From: an uncultured Flavihumibacter sp. | GTDB taxonomy: Bacteria > Bacteroidota > Bacteroidia > Chitinophagales > Chitinophagaceae | Direction: 5' to 3' | Assembly: GCA_946481605.1 (NCBI GenBank) | Contig: CAMLPA010000058.1 | Coordinates: 1-11,962 of the forward strand | DNA: 11,962 nucleotides | Part shown: positions 1-8,253 of the stretch, piece after piece | Numbering within the stretch: position 1 is the stretch's first letter | How the letters are laid out: each line of letters opens with the position of its first letter | Position numbers and translations under genes: made by a program | The notes under the pieces: generated by a model | Databases searched by the model: none | What the model was told of the DNA's origin: nothing | Seen by the model: the letters and a program-made list of their open reading frames with translations, nothing else

Positions 1-2619
1 GGTGAAGACGCCGCCGATTTTTACATCAGGGGCGTGAGTTCGTACACCGGCTCCGCCACACCACTCATTGTAGTGGATGATATTGAAGTGGACCGCTCAC
101 AAATGAAAGACATCGATCCCAACGAAATTGAATCACTCACCATCCTGAAAGATGCAGCCACCACTGCTGTATATGGCGTGAAAGGTGCAAACGGTGTGGT
201 GCTCATCACCACCAGGAGGGGCAAAGAAGGTAAACCCCAGGTAACGTTCCGCACCGAGAGCGGTCTTCAGAAACCGACCATCTATTTCAATTTCCTTCCT
301 GGCTACCAGGACCTGTTATTGCTCCGCGAACAAATGCTGGGCTCAAAGCAGGACCCGGTTGGTTTGTACCCCAACCTTTACTCTGACGAATCCATAGAAC
401 TTTACAGGAACCAGACATCGCCTTTTACGCATCCCGATGTAAACTGGATCGATGCACTCTCCAAACCCAGTTCCCTTCAGCTCCGCAACAACCTTGATGT
501 GAGCGGTGGTACAAAAAATGTGAAGTATTTCATTTCCGCCGGGTATCTTTTCCAGGATGGGATTATGAAAAATTTCAGCAAGGACCAGGGGTTCAACAGC
601 AATTATTATTACAAACGCTACAACTTCCGTTCAAACCTGGACATAACGGCAACGCCTACCACAAAATTCAGGTTCGACCTTTCCGGCCGTTTCGGTGAAA
701 CCAATGAACCCTACATCACCGATCCTAATATGACCGGTGGCGCGTGGCCATTGTGGCGTCAGATTATGTCGGGTGTAATGCCTGCCTGGGGCTACCCTGT
801 TTATACGCCCGACGGCAGCTATGGCGCGCTCACCGGAAAATCGATCAACCCGGTTGGATTGCTCACCCACATGGGGTACCAACGTGAATACGATAATACT
901 TTCAACGCGAATGTAACGGGTAACCAGAAACTCGATTTCCTCACAAAAGGTCTTATGCTGAACGGGACGGTCGCCTTCACCACCATTGCCACAGATTACA
1001 AATCGCTCTACCGCACCAATTTCCCCGCGTATGAATACAATGCGTCTACAGGACAATATGTATTGTACAACACAGATCAGAACCTGTTCAGGCTCCCGCC
1101 TATGAGTCTGCTGAATACTACTGTGGGTGGTACACAACCGGCCACCACCAAAAGGGTTAACCTGCAGGCTTCTCTTACCTACGACAGAACTTTCGGCAGC
1201 CACCATCTGAACGTGCTCGCGCTTTACAACCAGTTCACTTATACCGGAGGCAATGCAGCAATACCAGAAAACTTCAGGGGCTATTCCGGAAGGGTGGAAT
1301 ACGATTATAAAAACAAATACCTGGTTAGTCTGGTAGTAGGTTACAACGGTACCGACAGGTTCAAGGCCAGTCAGCGTTACGGTGCGTTCCCCGCCGCTTC
1401 TATCGGATGGAACATCAGCGAGGAAAACTGGTTCAAAGACAATGTAAACTTTATCGATAACCTGAAAGTCCGTGCCTCCTGGGGGCGCGTGGGCAGCGAT
1501 GACATCGGCGGTTACCAATACCTTTATGAAGAAGTGTACAACAGAAGCACTTCCTCCCAGTATTCCTTCGGCGAAACTACGGTTAGTATGCCCTGGATTG
1601 TACCTGGAACACTGAAGAATGAAGATGTGCGCTGGGAAATGGAAGAACAAAAGAACCTCGGTCTCGACCTGCGCATGTTCAAAGGAAAAATCCAGGTTAC
1701 TGCCGATGTGTTCGATCGTTTCCGGTATGATATTCTCGACAGACCTAAAAGCACGCCATCCTTTGCGGGACTGGGTTCTTCGCTGCCCGCAGTGAACCTC
1801 GGCCGCGTAAGCAACAAAGGATACGAGATCGACATCAGCTACCAGAACAAGATCGGGAAACTGGATTACTTCATAAAAGGCAACTACACGTTCGCGAAGA
1901 ATAAAATACTTTTCAGCGACGAAGTTTCTCCCGCCTACCCGCAACTCGCTACCACCGGAAAGCCCATCGGGCAGTTCTACGGTTATGTGTGGAGCGGTAC
2001 CTTCTACCGCGATCTCCTGGATATGGACACCAGCGCCAAACCCACAGGAATGGTACTGCCCGGCGCACTTAAAATGGTGGACATTTCAGGCGATGGCATC
2101 ATCAACGATGCCGACAGAACCGCTATCGGAAATCCCAACAGGCCCAATACTTATTACGGGTTCAGCACCGGCATTTCCTACCAGGGATTCGATTTGTCGC
2201 TCATGTTCCAGGGTACCCGCGGGAGCAGTTTCTTTACCGAATTGTTCAGCGTGGGCAACAACGTGAAAACAATGAACATCCACCTGGAAAGATGGACACC
2301 CGAAACAGCGGATTACGCGCAGTTTGCAAGGCTGGGTGAAGGCGGTGGCGTGAACGGACAACTTTCCACTTACTGGCTCCGTTCCGCTGATTACCTCCGT
2401 TTGAAGAACGTGGAACTGGGTTACAGGATTCCGACGCATATCGCGAAGAAATTAAAGGTCCAGAACATCCGCATATATGGCAATGGATTGAACCTCCATA
2501 CCTGGTACAACCTGAAGATCTACAACATTGATCCGGAAAACACTTCCAATGGTACCAGCGCATTAAGTTCCTATCCGCAACAAAAAGTATTCAACGCTGG
2601 GGTGAGCGTCACCTTCTAA
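1..2619 (+). CDS. susC: SusC-like TonB-dependent outer-membrane transporter, 5'-truncated by window edge
   Basis: Outer-membrane importer of oligosaccharides, driven by TonB/ExbBD and acting with the SusD lipoprotein encoded next. The frame is open from base 1 (reading GEDAADFYIRG) to a TAA, giving 872 visible residues. SusC proteins usually have about 1000-1100, so roughly 150-250 N-terminal residues are missing, including the signal peptide, the carboxypeptidase-regulatory-like domain and the TonB box. Visible residues 1 to about 75 are the end of the plug domain, with the family signatures IVVDDIEV, IESLTILKDAA and YGVKGANGVVLITT. The rest is a long beta-barrel rich in aromatic/Asn strands and ends in Phe, as outer-membrane proteins do. 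A GTG at 34 is only an internal valine, not the start. susD follows after 11 bp. The symbol is family-level: nothing here points to starch as the substrate. Confidence 0.97.
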   Translation, partial: GEDAADFYIRGVSSYTGSATPLIVVDDIEVDRSQMKDIDPNEIESLTILKDAATTAVYGVKGANGVVLITTRRGKEGKPQVTFRTESGLQKPTIYFNFLPGYQDLLLLREQMLGSKQDPVGLYPNLYSDESIELYRNQTSPFTHPDVNWIDALSKPSSLQLRNNLDVSGGTKNVKYFISAGYLFQDGIMKNFSKDQGFNSNYYYKRYNFRSNLDITATPTTKFRFDLSGRFGETNEPYITDPNMTGGAWPLWRQIMSGVMPAWGYPVYTPDGSYGALTGKSINPVGLLTHMGYQREYDNTFNANVTGNQKLDFLTKGLMLNGTVAFTTIATDYKSLYRTNFPAYEYNASTGQYVLYNTDQNLFRLPPMSLLNTTVGGTQPATTKRVNLQASLTYDRTFGSHHLNVLALYNQFTYTGGNAAIPENFRGYSGRVEYDYKNKYLVSLVVGYNGTDRFKASQRYGAFPAASIGWNISEENWFKDNVNFIDNLKVRASWGRVGSDDIGGYQYLYEEVYNRSTSSQYSFGETTVSMPWIVPGTLKNEDVRWEMEEQKNLGLDLRMFKGKIQVTADVFDRFRYDILDRPKSTPSFAGLGSSLPAVNLGRVSNKGYEIDISYQNKIGKLDYFIKGNYTFAKNKILFSDEVSPAYPQLATTGKPIGQFYGYVWSGTFYRDLLDMDTSAKPTGMVLPGALKMVDISGDGIINDADRTAIGNPNRPNTYYGFSTGISYQGFDLSLMFQGTRGSSFFTELFSVGNNVKTMNIHLERWTPETADYAQFARLGEGGGVNGQLSTYWLRSADYLRLKNVELGYRIPTHIAKKLKVQNIRIYGNGLNLHTWYNLKIYNIDPENTSNGTSALSSYPQQKVFNAGVSVTF

Positions 2620-2630
2620 AAAATAATTCC

Positions 2631-4361
2631 ATGAAACAATTGAAATACAAAGGGCTGCTGGTATTAACGGGCATCATCCTGCTGGCCGCCGCCTGCTCCA
2701 AAAAGGGGACTGACTTCCTCGATCAGACGGAAACAGGTACGCTCAATGAAGCCCTTACTTTTGCCGACAGTATCCGCACCATGGAGTTCCTGACGGGATT
2801 GTACCAGGGCATCTCGAACCATTACAAACAAACCAGCCTCGTGAACTATGGCAGTCTCGCGGATTGTACCGATGAAGCGGAACTGATATGGACCGGCACC
2901 AGTAATTATCCCATAATCATCAATACAGGTGGACTTTCCCCGGGTTACGCCTGGGTGACGAACAGTTGGTCGCACTGGTACAGCCGTATCCGCAACGCGG
3001 CCATCTACTTGAAAAATGTCAGTAAAACACCATTATCAACTGAGCTCCGGAAAAGAACGTCTGCCGAAGCGCGGTTTATGCGGGCCTGGTATTACCAGCA
3101 ATTGCTGCGTTTTTATGGCGGAACACCTTTATTGGGCGATTCTGTTTACAGTCCGAGTGACCTCATCAGTTTACCGAGAAATACTTATGCCGAATGTGTG
3201 GATTACATCGTGAATGAACTGGATGCCGTAGCCGAAGTATTACCTCCGGTATATACCGGCGCTGATTATGGAAGGGCTACCAAAGGCGCGGCGATGGCAT
3301 TGAAGGCACGAGTGCTGCTGTATGCTGCCAGTCCATTGCAGAACGGGGGATACAATGGCAGCGATGGCTTCGTGGCTACCGAGGAACAAAAGGCGCTGGT
3401 AGGCTATCCTTCGTTTGATGAAAACAGATGGAAAAAAGCGGCTGACGCCTACAAGGCCGTGATAGACCTGAACCTTTATGACCTGTACACCGATCCTTCC
3501 AATACCACACCGGGATATGGTTTCTACAAAATGTTCACGCTCCGCATGAACAACGAGGCTATCTTTCAGATCATGGAGGGCAATAACACTTCGCTGGAAG
3601 GAATCTGGTTCCCTAAAAGCAGGAGTGGCCAGTCGGCCAGCTACCCCAGCCAGCAACTGGTGGATGCTTTCCCGATGAAAACCGGGCTTCCCATCTCCGA
3701 TCCCGCATCCGGGTACAATCCCAACGATCCGTATGTGAACCGCGATCCGCGTTTTTACTATACCATCCTCTACAACGGGGCGATGTTCCGGGGTAATACC
3801 ACCGTGGCACAGTCTGCTGTTTGGACCTACCAGGGCGCGCCTACCGATGGCATGGGGCAGGCATCGGCCACCCGCACCGGTTATTATTGCAGGAAGATGA
3901 TCAGCAATGAAGCTACGGGTAACTCACAGCGTTGTATACCCGAAATCAGATATGCTGAGGTATTACTTTCTTACGCCGAGGCGCTGAACGAATTCAGCGG
4001 TCCCACACAAGCGGTGTACGATGCCGTGGAGAAAGTGCGCGAAAGAGCAGGTCTTTCACCGTTCGCCCTGCCGGCAGGACTTACCAAAGAAGCGATGCGC
4101 AACATTATACATGCCGAAAGAAGGGTGGAACTCGCTTATGAAAACCACCGTTACTTTGATACCCGCCGCTGGAAGATAGCCCACGACCCCGAAGTGGTGG
4201 TATTAAGAGGTTTGCGGTGGATCAAAGAAGGCAACAATTACAAACGGGAAGATATTGTGGCAGATGCGCGTGCTTTCAACCATCCGGCCATGTACTATTT
4301 CCCTATCCCGCAGGCAGAAATGGGACGGCAGCCATTGTTCGTTCAGAATCCCGGCTATTAG
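2631..4361 (+). CDS. susD: SusD/RagB-like surface glycan-binding lipoprotein
   Basis: Cell-surface lipoprotein that forms the lid on the SusC transporter and binds the incoming glycan. The 576-residue length is typical. It starts with a lipoprotein signal peptide: KQLKYKG, a hydrophobic stretch, then the lipobox LAAAC with the acylated Cys at residue 22. Family signatures are visible. Around residues 144-168 is the helix AEARFMRAWYYQQLLRFYGG. At 496 onward is ERRVELAYENHRYFDTRRW, the hallmark SusD C-terminal helix. The protein ends with the FPIPQAEM ... QNPGY tail. Genes lie 11 bp upstream (susC) and 28 bp downstream (GH2), so cotranscription is very likely. SusD proteins vary strongly in ligand, so the substrate cannot be deduced from this gene alone. 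The symbol is family-level. Confidence 0.97.
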   Translation: MKQLKYKGLLVLTGIILLAAACSKKGTDFLDQTETGTLNEALTFADSIRTMEFLTGLYQGISNHYKQTSLVNYGSLADCTDEAELIWTGTSNYPIIINTGGLSPGYAWVTNSWSHWYSRIRNAAIYLKNVSKTPLSTELRKRTSAEARFMRAWYYQQLLRFYGGTPLLGDSVYSPSDLISLPRNTYAECVDYIVNELDAVAEVLPPVYTGADYGRATKGAAMALKARVLLYAASPLQNGGYNGSDGFVATEEQKALVGYPSFDENRWKKAADAYKAVIDLNLYDLYTDPSNTTPGYGFYKMFTLRMNNEAIFQIMEGNNTSLEGIWFPKSRSGQSASYPSQQLVDAFPMKTGLPISDPASGYNPNDPYVNRDPRFYYTILYNGAMFRGNTTVAQSAVWTYQGAPTDGMGQASATRTGYYCRKMISNEATGNSQRCIPEIRYAEVLLSYAEALNEFSGPTQAVYDAVEKVRERAGLSPFALPAGLTKEAMRNIIHAERRVELAYENHRYFDTRRWKIAHDPEVVVLRGLRWIKEGNNYKREDIVADARAFNHPAMYYFPIPQAEMGRQPLFVQNPGY

Positions 4362-4389
4362 ATTTTTAACCTTACAGTATATTCTTTTG

Positions 4390-6450
4390 ATGAGAAATTT
4401 TTCACTGATCCTTGCTTTATTGCTCGTGGCGGTCCGGGGAATAACCCTGGACCAGCCCCCGGGCGTTCGTTACACCGTACCCTTTAATGCGAACTGGCAA
4501 TTTAAAAAGGCGGCGCAAAACCAGGCCGTGAAATGGCTGGATACGCGCTGGGAAACCGTTGATCTCCCACACACCTGGAACGCAACTGATATGCAGCAGG
4601 GCAAGAACTTTTACCAGGGCGACGCGTTCTACAAAAAGTCTTTTCTAACCGATCCGGCCTGGAACAACAAACGGGTGTTGCTGCGTTTTGAAGGAGTGGG
4701 TAGCAAAACCGAAGTGTACCTGAACGAAAAACTGGTGGGCACGCACAAAGGCGGTTACAGCGCCTTCGTATGCGAACTTACTTATGCGCTGAATGCTGCG
4801 GGCAACAACGAACTCATCGTGAAAGCCAACAATGAAGCTTCCGAAGAAGTGATTCCTGTTAACCACAACCTGTTCGGCGTGTATGGCGGTATTTACCGCC
4901 CCGTAACACTGATAGCGGTGGATAAACTTTCCTTCACGCCTACAGACTACGCTGCTCCCGGTGTTTTTATAAGGCAACAAAATGTTTCCAGTTCCAACGC
5001 CGATCTTACCATAACAGCGAAGATCGATAACAAAACAGGCCATGCACAGCAGGCTGAGCTGGAAACCACTTTGTATGATGCTGGGGGCAATACCGTGCGG
5101 TCGGTTAAGAAAAACCTTGTTTTACTCACGCAGGGTATGCAGGTTTTTACATTGAATATGTCGGTGAAAAAACCACACCTTTGGAATGGGGTGAATGACC
5201 CTTACCTTTACAGGGCCGTCACCACCATTTCATACAACGGAAAGGTGGCGGATAGCATAGAACTCCCGGTAGGCATCCGGAAATTCGAAATCGTTGGCGG
5301 GGAAGGATTACTGCTTAATGGGAAACCTTACCGCCTGAAAGGTGTTTGCCGGCATCAGGACTGGTGGGGTTATGGCAGTGCACTCACCAATGCGCAACAT
5401 GCCGCCGACCTGGAAACCATCCGCGAAATGGGGGCCAACTCCATCAGGCTCGCGCACTACCAGCAATCGGAATACCTCTACAGTAAGGCCGATAGCATGG
5501 GGCTGATCATCTGGGCAGAAATTCCTTTTGTGAACGCCAGTAGCGGGAAAGAAGGCGATAACGCAAAACAACAGATGATGGAACTGATCCGCCAGAACTA
5601 CCACCATCCTTCCATCTATGTGTGGGGTATTCACAATGAAGTGTATGCGAAATCTCCGGCCGATCACGTGCCGTCGCTTACCGCCGAACTCCATGCGCTG
5701 GCTAAAAAAGAAGACCCGGATCGTTATACGGTAAGTGTGAACGGGTACGGAAATATGGACCGCGTGGAGAACCAGCTTGCCGATATCCAGGGCATGAACC
5801 GCTACTATGGCTGGTACGAGGGAAAGACCACGGACCTTGAAAAATGGATCGTTGGATTAAAAGCGCAGTACCCGAAATACAAGGTGATCCTGGCTGAATA
5901 TGGTGCCGAAGGCAATGTTGAGCAGCAGGATGAAAATCCGCCTGCACGCTTCGATCCTGTAAGCGGCAAATATTTTCCCGAGCAACTGCAAACGCGGTAC
6001 CACGAAATACAATGGGGGATCATCGAAAAGAATCCATACCTCGCTGCTTCTTACGTCTGGAACATGTTCGATTTTGCCGTGCCACTCTGGAACAGGGGAG
6101 GCGTACCAGCCCGCAATATGAAGGGATTGGTGAGTTTCGACAGGAAAACAAAAAAAGATGCATTCTACTGGTACAAAGCCAACTGGAGCAAAGACCCCGT
6201 TCTGTATATATCAGACAGAAGGCTGAACAAAAGAAAACAACCGGTAACCAATATCACTGTATATTCCAATACAGGGGTACCGGAACTCTATATTAACGGT
6301 AAAAAAACGGATGCACCACAACAGGGAACCACGCAGGTTCACTATATATTTGAACGGATAGAATTGAAAAAAGGCACCAATGCCATTGAAGTTAAAACAA
6401 CAGTGAAAGAGAAAAATTTCACTGATTCTGTAACCTGGGAACTATTATAA
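4390..6450 (+). CDS. Secreted glycoside hydrolase family 2 (beta-galactosidase type)
   Basis: Retaining exo-glycosidase that removes a terminal beta-linked sugar, most likely beta-galactose. Beta-glucuronidase or other GH2 activities cannot be excluded. The protein has 686 residues. The ATG at 4390 is chosen because it begins a signal peptide (RNFSLILALLLVAVRG) 28 bp after susD. The longer frame from 4255 would overlap susD and bury the signal peptide. Domains: jelly-roll sugar-binding about 25-178, Ig-like sandwich about 180-297, TIM barrel about 300-600, and a short Ig-like C-terminal domain about 605-686 (VYSNTGVPELYINGKK, resembling the DUF4982 type). The barrel opens with KGVCRHQDWWG, the equivalent of the LacZ RGVNRHEH motif. 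The predicted acid/base is E417 in WGIHNE and the predicted nucleophile is E503 in ILAEYGAEG. The signal-peptide c-region lacks a clean Ala-X-Ala, so the cleavage site is uncertain. GH29 starts 3 bp after the stop. Confidence 0.93.
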   Translation: MRNFSLILALLLVAVRGITLDQPPGVRYTVPFNANWQFKKAAQNQAVKWLDTRWETVDLPHTWNATDMQQGKNFYQGDAFYKKSFLTDPAWNNKRVLLRFEGVGSKTEVYLNEKLVGTHKGGYSAFVCELTYALNAAGNNELIVKANNEASEEVIPVNHNLFGVYGGIYRPVTLIAVDKLSFTPTDYAAPGVFIRQQNVSSSNADLTITAKIDNKTGHAQQAELETTLYDAGGNTVRSVKKNLVLLTQGMQVFTLNMSVKKPHLWNGVNDPYLYRAVTTISYNGKVADSIELPVGIRKFEIVGGEGLLLNGKPYRLKGVCRHQDWWGYGSALTNAQHAADLETIREMGANSIRLAHYQQSEYLYSKADSMGLIIWAEIPFVNASSGKEGDNAKQQMMELIRQNYHHPSIYVWGIHNEVYAKSPADHVPSLTAELHALAKKEDPDRYTVSVNGYGNMDRVENQLADIQGMNRYYGWYEGKTTDLEKWIVGLKAQYPKYKVILAEYGAEGNVEQQDENPPARFDPVSGKYFPEQLQTRYHEIQWGIIEKNPYLAASYVWNMFDFAVPLWNRGGVPARNMKGLVSFDRKTKKDAFYWYKANWSKDPVLYISDRRLNKRKQPVTNITVYSNTGVPELYINGKKTDAPQQGTTQVHYIFERIELKKGTNAIEVKTTVKEKNFTDSVTWELL

Positions 6451-6453
6451 ACA

Positions 6454-7890
6454 ATGCGAAAATTAATCAGAATATGCTGCGCTTCCGCGTTTGCCCTCCT
6501 TACTTCATTTTCTGTGCTGGCGCAGGGAACGGAAAAGAAAACACTCAAATACGGTGCGCAGTATTCCGGTAAAAGAACGGATGCCGCCATGAAACGCTTT
6601 AGGGAACACCATTTCGGACAATTCATTCATTGGGGATTGTATGCCATTCCCGGGGGGATATGGAACGGTAAGGCATACAACTACGCGGCCGAGTTCCTCA
6701 AATCCAGCGCAAAGATTCCTTCTGCTACCTGGGACTCACTGATGTACCAGTTCAATCCCCAGAAATTCAATGCGAAAGCATGGGCGAAGATGGCGAAAAA
6801 TATGGGCGCGAAATACATGACCATCACCACCAAACACCACGAAGGCTTCTGTCTCTGGCCCAGTAAATACACCGATTTTCATGTGGGAAATACACCATAT
6901 AAAAAGGATATCCTGAAGGAACTGGTGGAAGCCTATAACGCGGAAGGAATTGATGTGAATTTCTATTATTCCGTACTCGACTGGCACCACCCGGATTGGC
7001 GCTACGATATCAAAAACCAGCAAGACAGTATCGCCTTCAGGAACTACCTGAACTTCGCTTTCAACCAGTTGAAAGAACTGGCAACAAACTATCCCACCGT
7101 AAAATGTTTCTGGTTCGATGGCACCTGGGACAACAGCGTTAAAAAGAATGGCTGGTGGACGCTTGAAGTAGAAAATATGCTGAAAGCCACCACTCCCGGT
7201 ATGATCGTGAACAGCCGGCTCCGGGCCGATGACTTCGGTGCAAGACATGCCGATTCCAATGGTGATATGATGGGCGATTACGCTTCCGGCTACGAACGCC
7301 GTTTGCCCGATCCCATCAAAGACATCAACGTCACCAAAACAGATTGGGAAGCCTGCATGACCATTCCCGAAAACCAATGGGGCTACCACAAAGACTGGAG
7401 CCTGAGCTATGTAAAAACACCGCCCGAACTCATCGAAATGCTCGTGCACTGCACTTCAATGGGTGGAAACTTCCTGATGAACTTTGGTCCGCAGGGCGAT
7501 GGCGCCATTCGTACAGAAGAGCAATACATCGCTGCCGAAATCGGCGCGTGGATGAAAGCCAACAGTGAAGCCATTTACGGGTGCGTTTACGCGGGCTGGA
7601 AAAAACAGGATTGGGGTTACTATACAAAGAATCCCAAAACAGGGAAAATATATATGGTCGTTTTCAATCAGCCCCTTTCCGGCATCGCAAAAATACAGAC
7701 ACCGGATAAGGTGGTGATCAAAAAACAGTATCTCCTCAACAAACCTTCATCGATCCTGCAATTGAAGGAAACGCAGAAGAACCAGTTTAACCTGTATCTT
7801 CCCGCAACCACCGGAAAGACTCCGGTGGTGATTGTATTGGAAACGGTCAGTGGTGAAAACACCGGTAACTACCAGGATGCGAAAACCTGA
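6454..7890 (+). CDS. Secreted GH29 alpha-L-fucosidase
   Basis: Hydrolyses terminal alpha-L-fucose from glycans by a retaining mechanism. The protein has 478 residues, normal for bacterial GH29. The signal peptide (RKLIRICCASAFALL...) ends at VLA, residues 21-23, before Gln24, so it is exported to the periplasm or beyond. Family motifs: HHFGQFIHWG (52-61), TTKHHEGFCLW with the substrate-binding His128/His129, DWHHPDW (176-182), and FWFDGTW with the predicted nucleophile Asp222. Glu281 in GDYASGYERRLP is 59 residues further and is my best candidate for the acid/base. That residue is poorly conserved in this family. WEACMTI and NFLMNFGPQGDG are further typical GH29 stretches. After about residue 380 comes a small beta-rich C-terminal domain. 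The ATG lies 3 bp after the GH2 stop, so the two are almost certainly translated from one mRNA and may act in sequence on the same oligosaccharide. Confidence 0.95.
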   Translation: MRKLIRICCASAFALLTSFSVLAQGTEKKTLKYGAQYSGKRTDAAMKRFREHHFGQFIHWGLYAIPGGIWNGKAYNYAAEFLKSSAKIPSATWDSLMYQFNPQKFNAKAWAKMAKNMGAKYMTITTKHHEGFCLWPSKYTDFHVGNTPYKKDILKELVEAYNAEGIDVNFYYSVLDWHHPDWRYDIKNQQDSIAFRNYLNFAFNQLKELATNYPTVKCFWFDGTWDNSVKKNGWWTLEVENMLKATTPGMIVNSRLRADDFGARHADSNGDMMGDYASGYERRLPDPIKDINVTKTDWEACMTIPENQWGYHKDWSLSYVKTPPELIEMLVHCTSMGGNFLMNFGPQGDGAIRTEEQYIAAEIGAWMKANSEAIYGCVYAGWKKQDWGYYTKNPKTGKIYMVVFNQPLSGIAKIQTPDKVVIKKQYLLNKPSSILQLKETQKNQFNLYLPATTGKTPVVIVLETVSGENTGNYQDAKT

Positions 7891-8253
7891 TGGGTATGGT
7901 ATAAAGCCACAATATTGCTTTCAAAGAAAACTAAGAAATCAACGCCGGAACATTTTTTAATGATCCACCGAATAAGCTCATCATTTCAACTAGGAGTAGG
8001 CGTCAGCCCCTGCACTAAAAATAAAAACCTTCTACAAATACTGACCGTGCTTTAATTCATTATATCCGCAATCATGCAGTAAACAAACATTCCACACACA
8101 ACAAGCCAATAATGTACTGAACACAACCGGAATTAATTACTTCAAATTTTATACTGAAACACATCGCATCCGATAAACTATATTACAAAAAAACACAATC
8201 GCCCCTCTCCCCCCGGGAGAGGGGAAGGGGGTGAGGCCCCAAAACCTGCAACA
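7891..8253. other. 363-bp non-coding gap between the fucosidase and lyase-like genes
   Basis: No credible reading frame occurs on either strand. The stretch is clearly richer in A/T than the genes on both sides until about 8200, where it turns abruptly into a C/G-rich palindrome (listed separately). I see no convincing rho-independent terminator after the fucosidase: a T6 run at 7954-7959 has no strong hairpin in front of it. A Bacteroides-type promoter (TTTG at -33, TAnnTTTG at -7) is also not visible, and the + strand of the AT-rich part contains no TTTG at all. Loose -10-like words TATACT (8150-8155) and TATATT (8179-8184) lack a matching upstream box. Whether the lyase-like gene is read through from the fucosidase or has its own promoter cannot be settled from sequence. 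Confidence 0.7.
8202..8240. repeat. REP-like GC-rich palindromic element
   Basis: A perfect 10-bp inverted repeat, CCCCTCTCCC (8202-8211) and GGGAGAGGGG (8215-8224), encloses a CCC loop. It is followed by AAGGGGGTGAGGCCCC, where GGGG (8228-8231) can pair with CCCC (8237-8240). The block interrupts strongly AT-rich sequence and ends 13 bp before the next ATG. From memory, elements of the form CCTCACCCC..CCCTCTCCC..GGGAGAGGG are dispersed many times in intergenic DNA of various bacteria, which is why I call it REP-like. Copy number in this genome cannot be checked here. If transcribed, it would form a very stable hairpin in the leader of the lyase-like mRNA. Confidence 0.7.

Noticed and set aside
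631..1944. 437-residue open frame on the minus strand inside susC
   Set aside because: It lies wholly antisense to a clear SusC barrel, shows no recognisable domain, and its length follows from the codon bias of the real gene.
1985..2266. 93-residue + strand frame inside susC in another frame
   Set aside because: It overlaps the conserved SusC barrel entirely and its composition is that of an out-of-frame reading.
4255..4389. 45-residue N-terminal extension of the GH2 frame overlapping susD
   Set aside because: It would bury an obvious signal peptide, and it reads the SusD C-terminal region out of frame. ATG 4390 is the better start.
6736..7449. 237-residue open frame on the minus strand inside the fucosidase gene
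   Set aside because: It is fully covered by conserved GH29 motifs on the + strand and has no family signature of its own, so it is a shadow frame.
8202..8240. REP-like palindrome as a minus-strand rho-independent terminator (T7 run follows on that strand)
   Set aside because: The T run begins about 8 bases after the stem and there is no minus-strand gene to terminate.
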